Shown here one piece after another: positions 8,094 to 18,569 of a stretch of DNA of 33,833 nucleotides. A model generated the notes under the pieces. That model saw only the letters and a list, made by a program, of their open reading frames with translations. It made no database searches and was not told the DNA's origin. The translations under genes were made by a program, and so were the position numbers. Source of the stretch: an uncultured Caryophanales bacterium. GTDB lineage: Bacteria > Bacillota_I > Bacilli_A > RF39 > UBA660. Every line of letters begins with the position of its first letter. The stretch's first letter is position 1. Location: assembly GCA_948442255.1 (NCBI GenBank), contig CAOJRT010000016.1, forward strand, positions 1 to 33,833. Direction: 5' to 3'.

Positions 8094-11000
8094 TTGGCAA
8101 AAGAACTAACTAAAAAAGAAAAACAAATAACAGAGTTATATTTTGAAACAACATTAAATGTAGGGAAAAATGCAGACAACTGGATTTCATTTTTAAAAAG
8201 AGCAAGTTTTAATTATAAATATAGGTTTGATGAACAAATATTGATATATGCACAAAGACCAGACGCAGTTGCTTGTGCAGAAACAACAATATGGAATAAA
8301 AAGCTAAAAAGGTGGATCAATAAAGGCTCAAAAGGAATAGCTTTAATTACAGAAAAAGAGGGAGAGTTAGGCTTGCGATTTGTTTTTGATGTGTCAGATA
8401 CTAATAGTGATGTTTACGGCAGGAAATTCAAACTATGGCAAGCAGAAGAAAAATACACGAATGATATTATAGAGGCATTAGAAGATAAATTCGGAACAAT
8501 GGAAGATAAAAGCAGTTTGCCGTTAGCAATAATATCGACAGTATATAATCGTGTAGTAGACAATATGCAAGAATATTTAGAAGAACTAAAATCTGTAACA
8601 GCTAATAGTGAATTAGAAAAATTAGATAATGAACAATTAGAAAATGAATTTTTAGAAATATTATTATTTAGTACGATAGGCTTAACAATGTCAAGATGTG
8701 GGTTAGATGTAAACGAGTATATACCAAAAGATAATTTTTCTGGAATAGAAAAGTTTAATACTTTTGAAACAATGTCTATACTTGGAACAGCAACTAGGGA
8801 TTTTTCAAAAGAAATATTACTAGAAGTTTCAAAAACTGTAATAAATGTGCAAAAACAAGAAAAAAAGAAAAATCACACATTGGAAAAAATAAAACAAAGC
8901 ATTTACAATAAAGAAAATGAGAAAGGAAGTGTTGAGAATGAATCTAACTTACACAATGAAAGGAAATTATCTAATACCAGACTTAACGATAGAGAAAACA
9001 AACAAGAAAGTGAATTTAGGCAAGTTCGCCAAAATGAGATTGAAACACCTAAAAGAGAACAAGAGGGGAACTTACACAATGCTAGTAGCGAGCAACAAAC
9101 TAACAGACCACTTGAGAGCAATAGAGAAAACAGTAATAAACAGAATAGCACAGGAAGTAGAGAAAATGAAACAGCAATATGGAATAACAGAGGAAATGAA
9201 AGCAACCAACCAAATGGAATGGGTAGGGCAGATGAACAATATTCAAGCAACAGCAGAGCAGATAGCAGTAAGGGAAGTAATTTACAATTAAAAGAACAAT
9301 ATAATGAAAAGGAAGTAGACTATACTTCTTTTTTTGATGGAGAAACAACAGATACAGGAAATTATAAATTTATGGTAGGCGATATTATCTATATAGGTTT
9401 TCAAGAATTTACTATTTCAAATATAGATAATCAAATAATAACAATGTATGATAATCAATTCCCATTGGATCAGAGAACAGTAGCTATAAAAGATATACTA
9501 GAAAAAGTTGCTGAAAATCCTATGAATGATTACTTAAAAGATAGAGAAGTACCAGAAACAGAAGAAAAAGTAGAAAGTGCTTTCAATAAGTGGCTAGATA
9601 CATTTATAGAAGAAAAAGGAATTGATTTAGAACAGGTTATTGAAATAAAAACAGAAAATAATACACATTATTTTGAAGTTGGAAATATCATTGCTAATAT
9701 AAAAGCTACTACACCAGAAGAACAAGCAGGAATAAAAGATATGATAGTCAAAATAGATTTTCATAATGGAGATGTAGTAGATTATTTTAGACATTTAGCA
9801 CAGGCATTAGCAGAAAACTTTGAGAAACAACAAGAACAACCAAACGAAGTAACACCAGAAGAACAAATAGAAAATATAAAAGAGCAGGAAATTATAGCAG
9901 AAAAGCTAATCAAAAAGAACAGAAATATTGAATATTTTGACTTGCACCCTGAAATACCTACTGAAGAAAGAAATAATTTTAGAATTACAGATGATAATTT
10001 AGGTGTAGGAACAGCAAAAGAAAAATATAGAAACAATGTAGAGGCTATAAAAGTATTAAAATTATGCGAAGAACAAAATAGATATGCAACACCAGAAGAA
10101 CAACAAATTTTGAGTAAGTATGTTGGGTGGGGTGGCTTAAAATCAGCATTTGAAGATAAAAACGATAGTTGGGCAAGTGAGTATGCAGAATTAAAAGAAT
10201 TACTTACTGAAGATGAATACAAAGATGCAAGAGCTTCAAGTGTAACAGCATATTATACACCACCAGTTGTTATAAGAAATATATATAAAGCATTACAAAA
10301 TATGGGACTAAAACAAGCAAATATTTTAGAGCCATCTTGTCGGAGTAGGTAACTTTTTAGGAATGCTACCAGAAGAATTAAATGACAGTTGCAAAATGTA
10401 TGGAGTAGAGGTAGATAGTATTTCTGGAAGAATAGCACAGCAATTATACCAAAAATCCACTATTGCGATACAACCTTTTGAAAAAACAAATATGCCAGAT
10501 AACTTTTTTGATGTTGCAATAGGAAATGTGCCTTTTGATAATAAAATAAAGCCTAATGATAGAAGATATAACAAAAATAAATTTGTTTTACACGATTACT
10601 TTTTCGCAAAAACAATAGATAAAGTTCGCCCACGGAGGAATAATAGCACTTGTTACAAGTAAAGGAACAATGGACAAAGAAAATAGTAGTGTTAGGAAAT
10701 ATATATCACAGCGAGCAGAACTTATTGGAGCAATAAGACTACCAGACAATACATTCAAAAGTAATGCAGGAACAGAAGTAACATCAGATATTATATTCTT
10801 AAAGAAAAGAGATAAAATCACAGATATAGAAGATGACTGGGTAAATCTTGACACAACTGAAAATGGAATAAGAATGAATAAATATTTTGTCGATAATCCT
10901 AATATGATAATGGGAACAATGACAAAGGAAAGTTCACAATATGGAGGAGAACGAACAGAGTGTAAAATGATAGAGGGTAGCGATTTAGATTATATGCTAT

Positions 11001-14000
11001 CTAATGCTATTTCAAATATAGAATCAGAAATAGAAGAATACGATTTAGACGAGCTAATAGAAGATGAAGAAAAATCTATACAGGCAGATCCGACAGTAAA
11101 AAATTATTCCTATACTGTTATTGACGGCAAAGTATATTATAGAGAAAATAGTAGAATGTTTGAAAAAGACTTGCCAGAAACAACACAAAATAGAATAAAA
11201 GGTATGGTAGAAATACGAGATTGCACCAGAAAACTTATAGACCTACAAGTTGATGATAGTAGCGACAATGAAATAAAAATAGAACAGGAAAGATTAAATA
11301 GGTTATATGATAATTTTGTAAAGAAGTATGGAAGAATAAACAGCAGAGGAAATAATCAAGCATTTTCCGAAGATAGTAGCTATTACTTATTATGCTCATT
11401 AGAAATAACAGATTCAAAAGGTAATTTCCAAAGAAAAGCAGATATGTTTTCAAAGAAAACAATAAAAGCCAAAAAAGAAATAACAAAAGTAGATACAAGT
11501 AATGAGGCACTTATTGTTTCTCTAACAGAAAAAGCAAAAGTTGATATGGAATATATGCAGTCTATTACAGATAAGACAGAAGATGAACTTGTTAAAGATT
11601 TAGAGGGGCAAATATTTAGAATACCAGATACACCTGCTGAAGAAAAAAAGTATGTAACAGCAGATGAGTATTTATCTGGAAATGTAAGAGAAAAACTTAA
11701 TATTGCAAGAAGAATTGCAGAGGGAAATCCAGAATTTGAAGTAAATGTTAGAGAGTTAGAGAAAGTAATACCAGAAGATATAAAAGCAAGTGAAATAGCA
11801 GTAAAACTAGGAGCTACTTGGATACCACCAGAATATATTGAGCAATTTATATATGAATTACTAGATACAGATTATTGGGACAAGAAAAAGATACAAGTTC
11901 ATTACTCTGAATTTACAGGAGCTTGGAATGTTACAGGAAAATCAGTAGACAAAGGAGTTAAAGCAACAAAAACTTATGGCGTAAAAAAAGCAAGTGCATA
12001 TAAAATAATTGAAACTACTTTAAATCTAAACGATATAAAGATATATAAAAAAATAAATGTTGGAACAGATGATGAGAAAAGTGTTATAGATAAGCAACAG
12101 ACAGCAATAGCACAAGCAAAACAAGATGAAATTAGAATGAAGTTTGAAGAATGGATTTTCAAAGATCCAGACAGACGAGAAAAGTTAGTAAAATTATATA
12201 ATGAAAAGTTTAATAGTATAAGAAACAGGCAATATGACGGAAGTCATCTAAAATTTTATGGTATGAATCCAGAAATAAAATTACGAGAACATCAAGTTAA
12301 TGCCATTGCAAGAATATTATATAATGGAAATACCTTACTTGCTCACGAGGTACGGAGCTCGGAAAAACTTTTGAAATGGTAGCAAGTGCAATGGAAAGCA
12401 AGCGATTAGGACTATGTAATAAAAGCATTTTTGTAGTTCCTAACCATATAGTTGAACAATTTTCAAATGAGTTCCTACAATTATACCCATCAGCAAATAT
12501 TTTAGTAACAACAAAGAAAGACTTTTCAAAAAATAATAGAAAAAAGTTTGTGTCTAAAATAGCAACAGGAGATTTTGACGCAATTTTGATAGGACACAGC
12601 CAGTTCGAGAAAATACCTATGTCAATAGAAAGGCAGAGGTATTTTTTAGAGTCGCAAATAGAAGAAATAATAGAGGGTATAGAAGAAACAAAAGCACTAG
12701 AGGGCGAAAGGTTTACTATAAGAGAACTAGAAAGAACAAAAAAAGCACTAGAGGCAAAGTTAGAAAAGCTAAACAATGCAGATAAGAAAGATGATGTAAT
12801 TACATTTGAACAGCTACGGAGTTGATAGACTATTTGTAGACGAGGCACATTATTATAAAAACCTATTTTTACAAAGTAAAATGAAAAAAATTGCAGGAGT
12901 TCAAAGTGGGGACGCACAAAAGAGTTCCGATATGTTTATGAAATGTCAGTATATGGACGAAATAACACGGAGGAAAAGGCGTTGTGTTTGCCACAGGAAC
13001 ACCAGTCAGCAACAGTATGTCAGAATTATATACAATGCAGAGATACTTGCAATACAATACATTAGTAAAAAATCACTTACAACATTTTGATAGTTGGGCA
13101 AGTACATTTGGAGAAACTGTTACAGCAATGACATTAGCACCAGAGGGCGACAAGTTCCAAATAAAGACAAGATTTGCAAAATTTCATAATATACCAGAAC
13201 TAATGACAATGTTTCGTGAAGTAGCAGACATTCAAACAGCAGAAACATTAAAATTGCCAACACCAGAAGTTGAAAAGCATAATGTAGCAGTAAATGCAAC
13301 ACAAATACAAAAAGATATGGTAGCAGATTTAGGAGAAAGAGCAGAGAAAATTAGAGCAGGTGTTGTTAAAGTCTGGGAAGATAATATGTTAGCAATAACA
13401 AACGAGGGAAGAAAATTAGCTCTGGATCAAAGACTTATAAATAGTCAGTTACCAGATGATGAAAATAGCAAAGTGAATACTTGTGTAAAAAATGTATATG
13501 AAGTATGGGAAAAAACAAAAGATAAAAAATCTACACAGCTTGTATTTTGCGACTTATCTACACCAAAGTCATTAGGTGCAGATGATAATCCTTATGAAAT
13601 GGAATTAGTAAATGGAATATGGAAATGCAAAGAAAGAGAGTTTACAGATGTATATACAGATATGAAAAGAAAGCTAATTGAGAAAGGAATACCAGAGAAT
13701 GAAATTGCATTTATTCACGAGGCAACATCAGAGGCTAAAAAGGAAGAATTGTTTGACAAAGTGCGTAGTGGAGAAATAAGAGTTTTAATGGGTAGCACTT
13801 TCAAAATGGGAGCTCGGAACGAATGTGCAAGATAGAATTATAGCACTTCATAATTTAGACTGTCCGTGGACAAGTGCTAATCTAATACAAAGAATAGGTA
13901 GAGCAGTAAGACAGGGAAATATGAATGAATTAGTTCATATTTATAACTATGTAACGCAAGGAACTTTTGACGCATATATGTATCAGTTAATAGAGCAAAA

Positions 14001-14833
14001 ACAAACATTTACAAGTCAAATAATGACTTCTAAAACACCTATAAGAAGTATGGAAGATATAGACGAAAGAGCATTAGACTATGCAGAAATAAAAGCACTA
14101 GCAACACGGAAATGAACACATTAAAGAAAAAACAGAGTTAGAGGCAAAAACAACAAAACTAAAAATGCTAAAACAAAGTTATTTGAGTCAAAAATATGAT
14201 TTAGAAGAAATGGTAAATAGAAAATACCCACAAGAAATAAAAGAATGCAACGAAACAATAGAAAGTTTAAAACAAGATAATAAATATCTAAAAGAAAATA
14301 CAACTATAAATGCAGATAATTTTTCTCCTATGAAAATAAATGAACAAGTGTATAATGAAAGAGCAAAAGCAGGTGAAAAAATACTAGAACTATGTAAAAG
14401 TGTAAAAGATACAAAAGGAGTATATATAGGAGATTATAGAGGTTTCAAAATGTATTTAGAGTTCAATACATTTGAGAAAGTATTTCAAGTAGCATTAAAG
14501 AATATACAAACTTATAGGGCAACATTGGGAAATGATAAAATAGGTGTAATAACTCGTATCAATAATGTTTTAGAATCAATGGAGAAAATGTTAGAAAACA
14601 ATGAGCAAAAGTTACAAAATTTAGAATTACAATGTAAAAATGCAAAAGACACATTATCAATTCCATTTGCACAAGAACAGGAACTACAAGAAAGTTTAGC
14701 AAGATTAAAAGAAGTAAATAAGCTACTAAAAATAGGAGATACAAAGGAAAAAGAAGTAATAGATATTGATGATGAAGAAAACGAAGAAATAGAAGAATAT
14801 TCAAAAAGTAAAAGTAGAGAATATGTAAGATAA
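8094..14833 (+). CDS. Giant N6-adenine methylase/SNF2-type helicase, needs eight CGG skips (2243 aa)
   Basis: Large multidomain DNA protein of Tn1549-like elements, probably acting in replication, anti-restriction or DNA processing. TTG 8094 follows GAGGAGGGAG. The N-terminal region (residues about 1-110) resembles the ArdC-like start of this family (FNYKYRFDEQILIYAQRP). A disordered linker (about 260-405) overlaps tnpV. The methylase domain has motif I PSCGVGN (Gly750) and a NVPFDN motif near 812 in place of NPPY. The helicase has Walker A HEVGAGKT (Gly1420), DEAH at 1581-1584, ATGTPVSNS, MGAGTNVQDR (Gly1906) and RIGRAVRQGN from 1931. A charged coiled-coil tail ends the protein. The frame breaks at C10341, 10633, 12353, 12360, 12817, 12968, 13815 and 14107, always CGGA, and removing these eight bases gives one continuous frame. 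Unskipped, it would end at 10352. The fragments look like a pseudogene, but the uniform breaks and intact motifs argue against decay. Confidence 0.9.
8938..9291 (+). CDS. tnpV: TnpV-family protein nested in the helicase gene in another frame (117 aa)
   Basis: This 117-residue frame lies wholly within the helicase gene, in a different frame on the same strand. It matches the TnpV family as I know it: YTMKGNYLIPDLT at the start, a middle of the form LGKFAKMRLKHLKENKRG-YTMLV-S-KL, and an end of the form NQMEWVGQMNNI-A-A-EI. ATG 8938 has its own AAAGGA site at 8922-8927; an upstream in-frame ATG at 8917 is less well placed. TnpV is a small transposon-encoded protein of unknown function. The helicase frame over this stretch is low-complexity linker rich in Asn, Glu, Ser and Arg, so the conserved protein is TnpV and the helicase reads through it. 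Confidence 0.82.
   Translation: MNLTYTMKGNYLIPDLTIEKTNKKVNLGKFAKMRLKHLKENKRGTYTMLVASNKLTDHLRAIEKTVINRIAQEVEKMKQQYGITEEMKATNQMEWVGQMNNIQATAEQIAVREVIYN
10341..10343 (+). other. CGG +1 recoding site, methylase motif I Gly750
   Basis: TGT (C) GGA. Skipping C10341 restores EPSCGVGNF, the S-adenosylmethionine-binding motif. Unskipped reading hits TAA at 10350. Confidence 0.88.
10633..10635 (+). other. CGG +1 recoding site, methylase domain
   Basis: CCA (C) GGA. Skipping C10633 restores VRPGGIIALVTSKG, a familiar strand-turn of this methylase family. Confidence 0.87.
12353..12362 (+). other. Two CGG +1 recoding sites in helicase Walker A
   Basis: GTA (C12353) GGA GCT (C12360) GGA AAA. Skipping both gives HEVGAGKTFEM. 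The two events are seven bases apart and both supply P-loop glycines. Confidence 0.9.
12817..12819 (+). other. CGG +1 recoding site before the DEAH box
   Basis: CTA (C) GGA. Skipping C12817 gives QLGVDRLFVDEAH, joining the Walker A and Walker B segments. Confidence 0.88.
12968..12970 (+). other. CGG +1 recoding site before helicase motif III
   Basis: ACA (C) GGA. Skipping C12968 gives ITGGKGVVFATGTPVSNS, as expected for this helicase family. Confidence 0.88.
13815..13817 (+). other. CGG +1 recoding site, helicase motif V Gly1906
   Basis: GCT (C) GGA. Skipping C13815 restores MGAGTNVQDR, with the conserved Gly of the C-terminal helicase lobe. Confidence 0.89.
14107..14109 (+). other. CGG +1 recoding site after helicase C-lobe
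   Basis: ACA (C) GGA. Skipping C14107 gives IKALATGNEHIKEK, joining the helicase to its coiled-coil tail. Unskipped reading ends at 14115. Confidence 0.85.
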
Positions 14834-14928
14834 AATCAAAAGTATAAATAAGAAAAAATTTCTCATATTGCACATTTCCTTTATATATAAACTTAACATA
14901 ATATATAGCCATAGGAGGTAAATGTATT

Positions 14929-15576
14929 ATGAAAAAATTTTTAGAAAGGAACATTTTAGATGAACTGTATGAGCTAAAAGGAGATGAGTTTGCAGACAAT
15001 ATTTTAAAGGAGATGTCAAAACAGAAAAAAGAACTTGAATCGTTAGCTATTGAAGAAAAGCTAACAGAAAAAATTAAAGAAGTTGTTACAGATGAGAAAA
15101 AACAAAATGAAATACTAAACTTGCTTAATAAATTTGAATTAGCAACTGGAGATGATGATGACTTCTGGAACAAAATGTATTACAAATTGGGAGCTTATGA
15201 CTGTATAAGAATGAGTGAAGTAGTAAAAACAGAAGTAAAAGAAGAAAAGAAAGAGATAGAAACAAAAACAGTATTCTTTGACGAATATTCAGATGATTTT
15301 TACGATTACTTAAATACTAATAGAGTAAGAATGTTAAAAGAAAATGCAGAATATAAAGAGCTAGAAGTTAAAAGAGAAAAAGTAAAAGCAGATAATCCAA
15401 ATATAAGAGCAATTTTTGAAGATAAAGAGGCAGTACAATTAACAGAAGATGAAGTAAAAGCTGTTTTAGATATGTTAGAAATAGAGGGAGATATAAATAC
15501 TATTGAAACAATAGAAAACTTTAAATTGGGAGCTAGAGAAATGTTGCTTTTTCTAAAACAGATGAGATTATTGTAA
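14929..15576 (+). CDS. DUF6809-like protein, two similar halves (215 aa)
   Basis: A soluble, acidic, helical protein with no known function. The second half (ENAEYKELEVKREKV, then ENFKLGAREMLLFL) resembles the small DUF6809 family that is common in clostridial mobile elements. The first half ends in a comparable segment (FWNKMYYKLGAYDCIRM), so the gene may be a tandem fusion of two DUF6809-like units. The ATG is preceded by a perfect AGGAGGT. It stands alone between the helicase and a terminator, in a 95-base AT-rich upstream gap where I see no convincing -35/-10 pair. Confidence 0.75.
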   Translation: MKKFLERNILDELYELKGDEFADNILKEMSKQKKELESLAIEEKLTEKIKEVVTDEKKQNEILNLLNKFELATGDDDDFWNKMYYKLGAYDCIRMSEVVKTEVKEEKKEIETKTVFFDEYSDDFYDYLNTNRVRMLKENAEYKELEVKREKVKADNPNIRAIFEDKEAVQLTEDEVKAVLDMLEIEGDINTIETIENFKLGAREMLLFLKQMRLL

Positions 15577-15582
15577 TTATAG

Positions 15583-15621
15583 TATAGAAGATATTAAGTT
15601 TTTAGTATCTTCTATATTTTT
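15583..15621 (+). terminator. Rho-independent terminator
   Basis: TATAGAAGATA at 15583 pairs with the complementary arm ending at 15616 and runs into TTTTT. It ends the DUF6809-like gene. Confidence 0.75.
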
Positions 15622-15649
15622 GTAAAATTTTGCTAGAAAGGAGTAAAAA

Positions 15650-16606
15650 GTGAATAGCAATGTAAAAGTAATTTATAACAAATTAGAAAATATGACTGTT
15701 AATAATAGAGGGTATATTGATTTAAGTGATTCAAAAATACAGAAAACAAAAGATATTGTAAATATATGTGATATATTTAGAGATTCTCGTTATGAAACAT
15801 TTAGAGTATTTTATATGAAAGACAATAAAATAGTAGGGCAAGAAGCTATTACAAGTAAAATACCAGACGCCGTAATCCTTTTTTCTAATGGAAAAAAATT
15901 TGAACGCAATCCAATAAAAACCTATGAAAAAATGAATAATAGAATACAGAGATTAGGTGCAGATGGTTATTATTTGGCACATAATCATTCTTCTAATTCA
16001 GCTAAACCCTCGCAAGAAGATATGGAAATAACTCGTAATTTTGTTGCTAATGTAGAGGGATTTTTAGGACACATTGTGTTAGGAAATACAGATAAATATT
16101 CAATTATTGAAGAAAATTCAGAAGGTTTAATTTTAATGCCAAAGGAAAAGAGTTTAAAAAAAGATACATTAGAAAATATGGAAGAAAAGTTAAAGCAAAA
16201 TACATTATATAATATTAAAATTTCTTGCCGTGATGAGCTAGTAGCTTTATTGAAACAAATTCAAAATGAAAAAGAGTATTCAACAGCAATATTAACTGAT
16301 AGTAAATGTAATATTAGATTAGTATTAGATATTCCAAATAAAATGTTTAATCAAAAATTAGAAAATCTAAATGGATTTTTTAAAAATATTGCAAGAAATA
16401 GTGGAGCTACTAGGGTATTTATAGGAACACAAGATAAAGAAACTTATAATAAAATTTTAGAACATCAAAAATATGGAACAATTAAAGATATGGTTTATTT
16501 TGATAAAAAAAGTAATTTGATAAAAACAGAGAAAATAACAGAAAGTCAAAATTTATTTGATAAAGAAAAGTCAAGAAAAGTAAAAAGGAACAGAGATGTA
16601 AGATAG
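15650..16606 (+). CDS. RadC/JAB-type (JAMM) domain protein (318 aa)
   Basis: Contains a RadC-like JAMM metalloprotease-fold domain in the N-terminal half. The metal motif is complete: His111-x-His113 (AHNHSSNS), then Asp124 ten residues later, with an upstream Glu in GQEAIT. RadC-like proteins are common in mobile elements and anti-restriction clusters; their biochemical role is unsettled. The C-terminal half (about 180-300) is a separate alpha/beta region that I cannot name. GTG 15650 is preceded by AAAGGAG. It has terminators on both sides and so is probably monocistronic. No in-frame CGG. Confidence 0.82.
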   Translation: MNSNVKVIYNKLENMTVNNRGYIDLSDSKIQKTKDIVNICDIFRDSRYETFRVFYMKDNKIVGQEAITSKIPDAVILFSNGKKFERNPIKTYEKMNNRIQRLGADGYYLAHNHSSNSAKPSQEDMEITRNFVANVEGFLGHIVLGNTDKYSIIEENSEGLILMPKEKSLKKDTLENMEEKLKQNTLYNIKISCRDELVALLKQIQNEKEYSTAILTDSKCNIRLVLDIPNKMFNQKLENLNGFFKNIARNSGATRVFIGTQDKETYNKILEHQKYGTIKDMVYFDKKSNLIKTEKITESQNLFDKEKSRKVKRNRDVR

Positions 16607-16643
16607 AAAAAGAAGATATTAAGAAATTAGTATTTTCTTTTTT
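16607..16643 (+). terminator. Rho-independent terminator
   Basis: A long stem with several G-T pairs (16607-16622 with 16627-16642) ends in a T run directly after the stop of the JAMM gene. Its arms resemble those of the terminator at 15583 (AGAAGATATTAAG and TAGTAT shared). Confidence 0.65.
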
Positions 16644-16672
16644 ATTATTTAGAATAAAAGGAAGTGATAAGT

Positions 16673-17017
16673 TTGCAAAGAGCAGATATAACAGAAAAAA
16701 TTGGAAAATTAAATATAAAAATTGCTAGAGCAAACAAAGAGCTAGAAGAATTGGAACTAAAATACAAAAAAAAGAAATTAGAAATAAGGAAATATAAAAA
16801 TGAATCAGCAGGATTACAATTAGAATTACAAGAGTTAGATCTTGAAAATCGTAAAGAAGTTCAAAAGCAAAAGAAAATAAAACAAATTGAAAAAGAAACA
16901 ATGAAAAAATATACAGATGTTAATAATGAATATTATTCACAAGAAAAAAGTTATTATAATTCAGAAGATCCATATAAAAGTTATATGGAAAAAAATATAC
17001 TGCCTTATAATGACTAG
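16673..17017 (+). CDS. Small coiled-coil protein (114 aa)
   Basis: Residues about 5-80 are a long Lys/Glu/Leu heptad-like stretch, probably a coiled coil; the C-terminus is Tyr-rich (EYYSQEKSYYNSEDPY). TTG 16673 is chosen because AAAGGA at 16657-16662 is correctly spaced; the in-frame GTG at 16664 lies too close to it. Function unknown. It starts an apparent operon running through 18956, with short gaps between genes. Confidence 0.65.
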   Translation: MQRADITEKIGKLNIKIARANKELEELELKYKKKKLEIRKYKNESAGLQLELQELDLENRKEVQKQKKIKQIEKETMKKYTDVNNEYYSQEKSYYNSEDPYKSYMEKNILPYND

Positions 17018-17032
17018 AAAGGAGAAATGCGT

Positions 17033-17383
17033 ATGAGCTACGATGATTTAAAAGAAATGTTAATGAAAAAAATTGACCAAGAATTATTTAATTATAAACA
17101 AAATCTAATAAAAAACTATACACCAGAAGAAATTATAGAGCAAGCATATAAAATAAATATCAAACAGCAAATAAGAGATATTATTGATGGAATAATTTTT
17201 AGTAAAGAGCAAATACAAGTATTACTAAAAACCGATAATCTGTTAGAAAAATTGTATGACAAATATGAGAAGTCTGACGGCAATATATGGGAATATTTAG
17301 AAGATAATGTAGGAGATAGTTTAGGAAATATTGTCAAAGAATATAATCAACTAAAAAATAAAAATAAAGAAAAAGAGAGGTAA
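17033..17383 (+). CDS. DUF3848-like protein (116 aa)
   Basis: Resembles the DUF3848 family of clostridial ICEs: an N-terminal helix (MSYDDLKEMLMKKIDQ), the conserved block TPEEIIEQAYKINIKQQI, then LLKTDNLLEKLYDKYEKSD. Its function is not known. ATG 17033 is eight bases after AAAGGAG; the ATG at 17027 in the same frame is too close. It sits between the coiled-coil gene and the DpnD/PcfM gene. Confidence 0.75.
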   Translation: MSYDDLKEMLMKKIDQELFNYKQNLIKNYTPEEIIEQAYKINIKQQIRDIIDGIIFSKEQIQVLLKTDNLLEKLYDKYEKSDGNIWEYLEDNVGDSLGNIVKEYNQLKNKNKEKER

Positions 17384-17388
17384 AAGCA

Positions 17389-17601
17389 ATGTCAAAAGTA
17401 TATCAAATTGAAATAGAAGAAACTTTACAAAAAGTTGTTAAAATAAAAGCAGATTCATTAGAAGACGCTATAAGTATTGCACGAGATAGATATAAAAATG
17501 AAGAATATATATTAAATGAAGATAACTTTATGGGGGCAGAATTTAGCGAATACAAAGACGAAGTTATAAAAGAAAAAAAGCATAAAGAAAGGGAAAGGTA
17601 G
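17389..17601 (+). CDS. DpnD/PcfM family protein (70 aa)
   Basis: Short protein matching the DpnD/PcfM family: YQIEIEETLQKVVKIKADS followed by EDAISIARDRYKNEEYIL and an acidic, then Lys-rich end. Members occur in conjugative plasmids and near restriction genes; no biochemical role is established. It is separated by five bases from the preceding stop and is clearly part of the same operon. Confidence 0.8.
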   Translation: MSKVYQIEIEETLQKVVKIKADSLEDAISIARDRYKNEEYILNEDNFMGAEFSEYKDEVIKEKKHKERER

Positions 17602-17609
17602 GTGTAGAT

Positions 17610-18566
17610 ATGCCATATATTGCACCAGAAATAGTTGCACAAGCAAGACAAGTGGATCTACTTACTTATTTGAAAAATTATGAGCCTAGTCAGTTAGTAC
17701 CAGTATGCAGAAATACTTTTGTAACAAAGGAACACGATAGCTTAAAAATTAGTAATGGTTTGTGGTATTGGTTTTCAAAAGGAGTAGGTGGAAAAAATGC
17801 AATAGATTATTTAATGATAGTAAAAAATTTATCATTTATAAATGCAGTACAAACTGTATTAGGAAATATGAAAATACAAGCTCCTGTTAAGTATGAACAG
17901 GAAGAAAAAAATCACGAAAGAAGATTAAAAATACCAGTAAAAGCAAGTAATAATGCTAGAGCAATAAACTATTTATTGAGTCGAGGAATAGACAAAGAAA
18001 TTATACAATATTGCATTGAAAATAAGTTGCTTTATCAAGAAGAAAGAACAAACAATGTAGTGTTTATTGGCTATGATAATAATAAAATTCCAAGTTATGC
18101 TTTTTGCAGAGCAACTAATCAAGAAAGATTTATGAGAGAGGCAACAGGAAGTAACAAAAAATATTCGTTTAAGATAAAAGCAGAGAAAGAAAATAATATA
18201 GTTCATTTATTTGAAAGTAGCATTGATTTATTATCATTTGCTACTCTTTTAAGTTCAGAAAATAGAAACTGGAGAGAAGAAAATTTACTCTCATTAGGTG
18301 GGATTTATTCTTCAAAATATGATTTAGAAAAAACAAAAATTCCAGTTTCATTAACAGAATTTTTAGAAAAAAATCCTAATGTAAATGAAGTACATTTGCA
18401 CCTAGATAGAGATTTAGCAGGAAGAAATGCAAGCACTTTTTTTCAGCAAGTATTGAGTAAAAAATATAAAGTTTTTGACAGACCAATGGCTTATGGAAAA
18501 GATGTAAACGAATACTTATGTTTGAAAAAAGGTATTAAAAAAATTGAAAAAGAAAGGACACGATAA
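17610..18566 (+). CDS. Toprim-domain primase-like protein (DUF3991 type, 318 aa)
   Basis: DNA primase-like protein found in ICEs. The N-terminus has the primase-like region with GLWYWFSKGVGGKNAIDYLM (about 50-70). The toprim domain in the C-terminal half has VHLHLDRDLAGRNA near residues 261-273, with the Asp-x-Asp pair that binds metal. Other toprim elements (LFESSIDLLSF, LSLGGIYSS) precede it. It probably primes or processes the transferred DNA strand. The start ATG follows GGAAAGGTAGG. Expected length for the family. No in-frame CGG. Confidence 0.83.
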   Translation: MPYIAPEIVAQARQVDLLTYLKNYEPSQLVPVCRNTFVTKEHDSLKISNGLWYWFSKGVGGKNAIDYLMIVKNLSFINAVQTVLGNMKIQAPVKYEQEEKNHERRLKIPVKASNNARAINYLLSRGIDKEIIQYCIENKLLYQEERTNNVVFIGYDNNKIPSYAFCRATNQERFMREATGSNKKYSFKIKAEKENNIVHLFESSIDLLSFATLLSSENRNWREENLLSLGGIYSSKYDLEKTKIPVSLTEFLEKNPNVNEVHLHLDRDLAGRNASTFFQQVLSKKYKVFDRPMAYGKDVNEYLCLKKGIKKIEKERTR

Positions 18567-18569
18567 GTT

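Noticed and set aside
12297..12917. Long minus-strand open frames (also 9782-10222, 14559-15173 and 27759-28217)
   Set aside because: They are Phe/Leu/Ser/Ile-rich antisense shadows of Lys/Glu-rich genes, with no family resemblance and no convincing ribosome binding sites.
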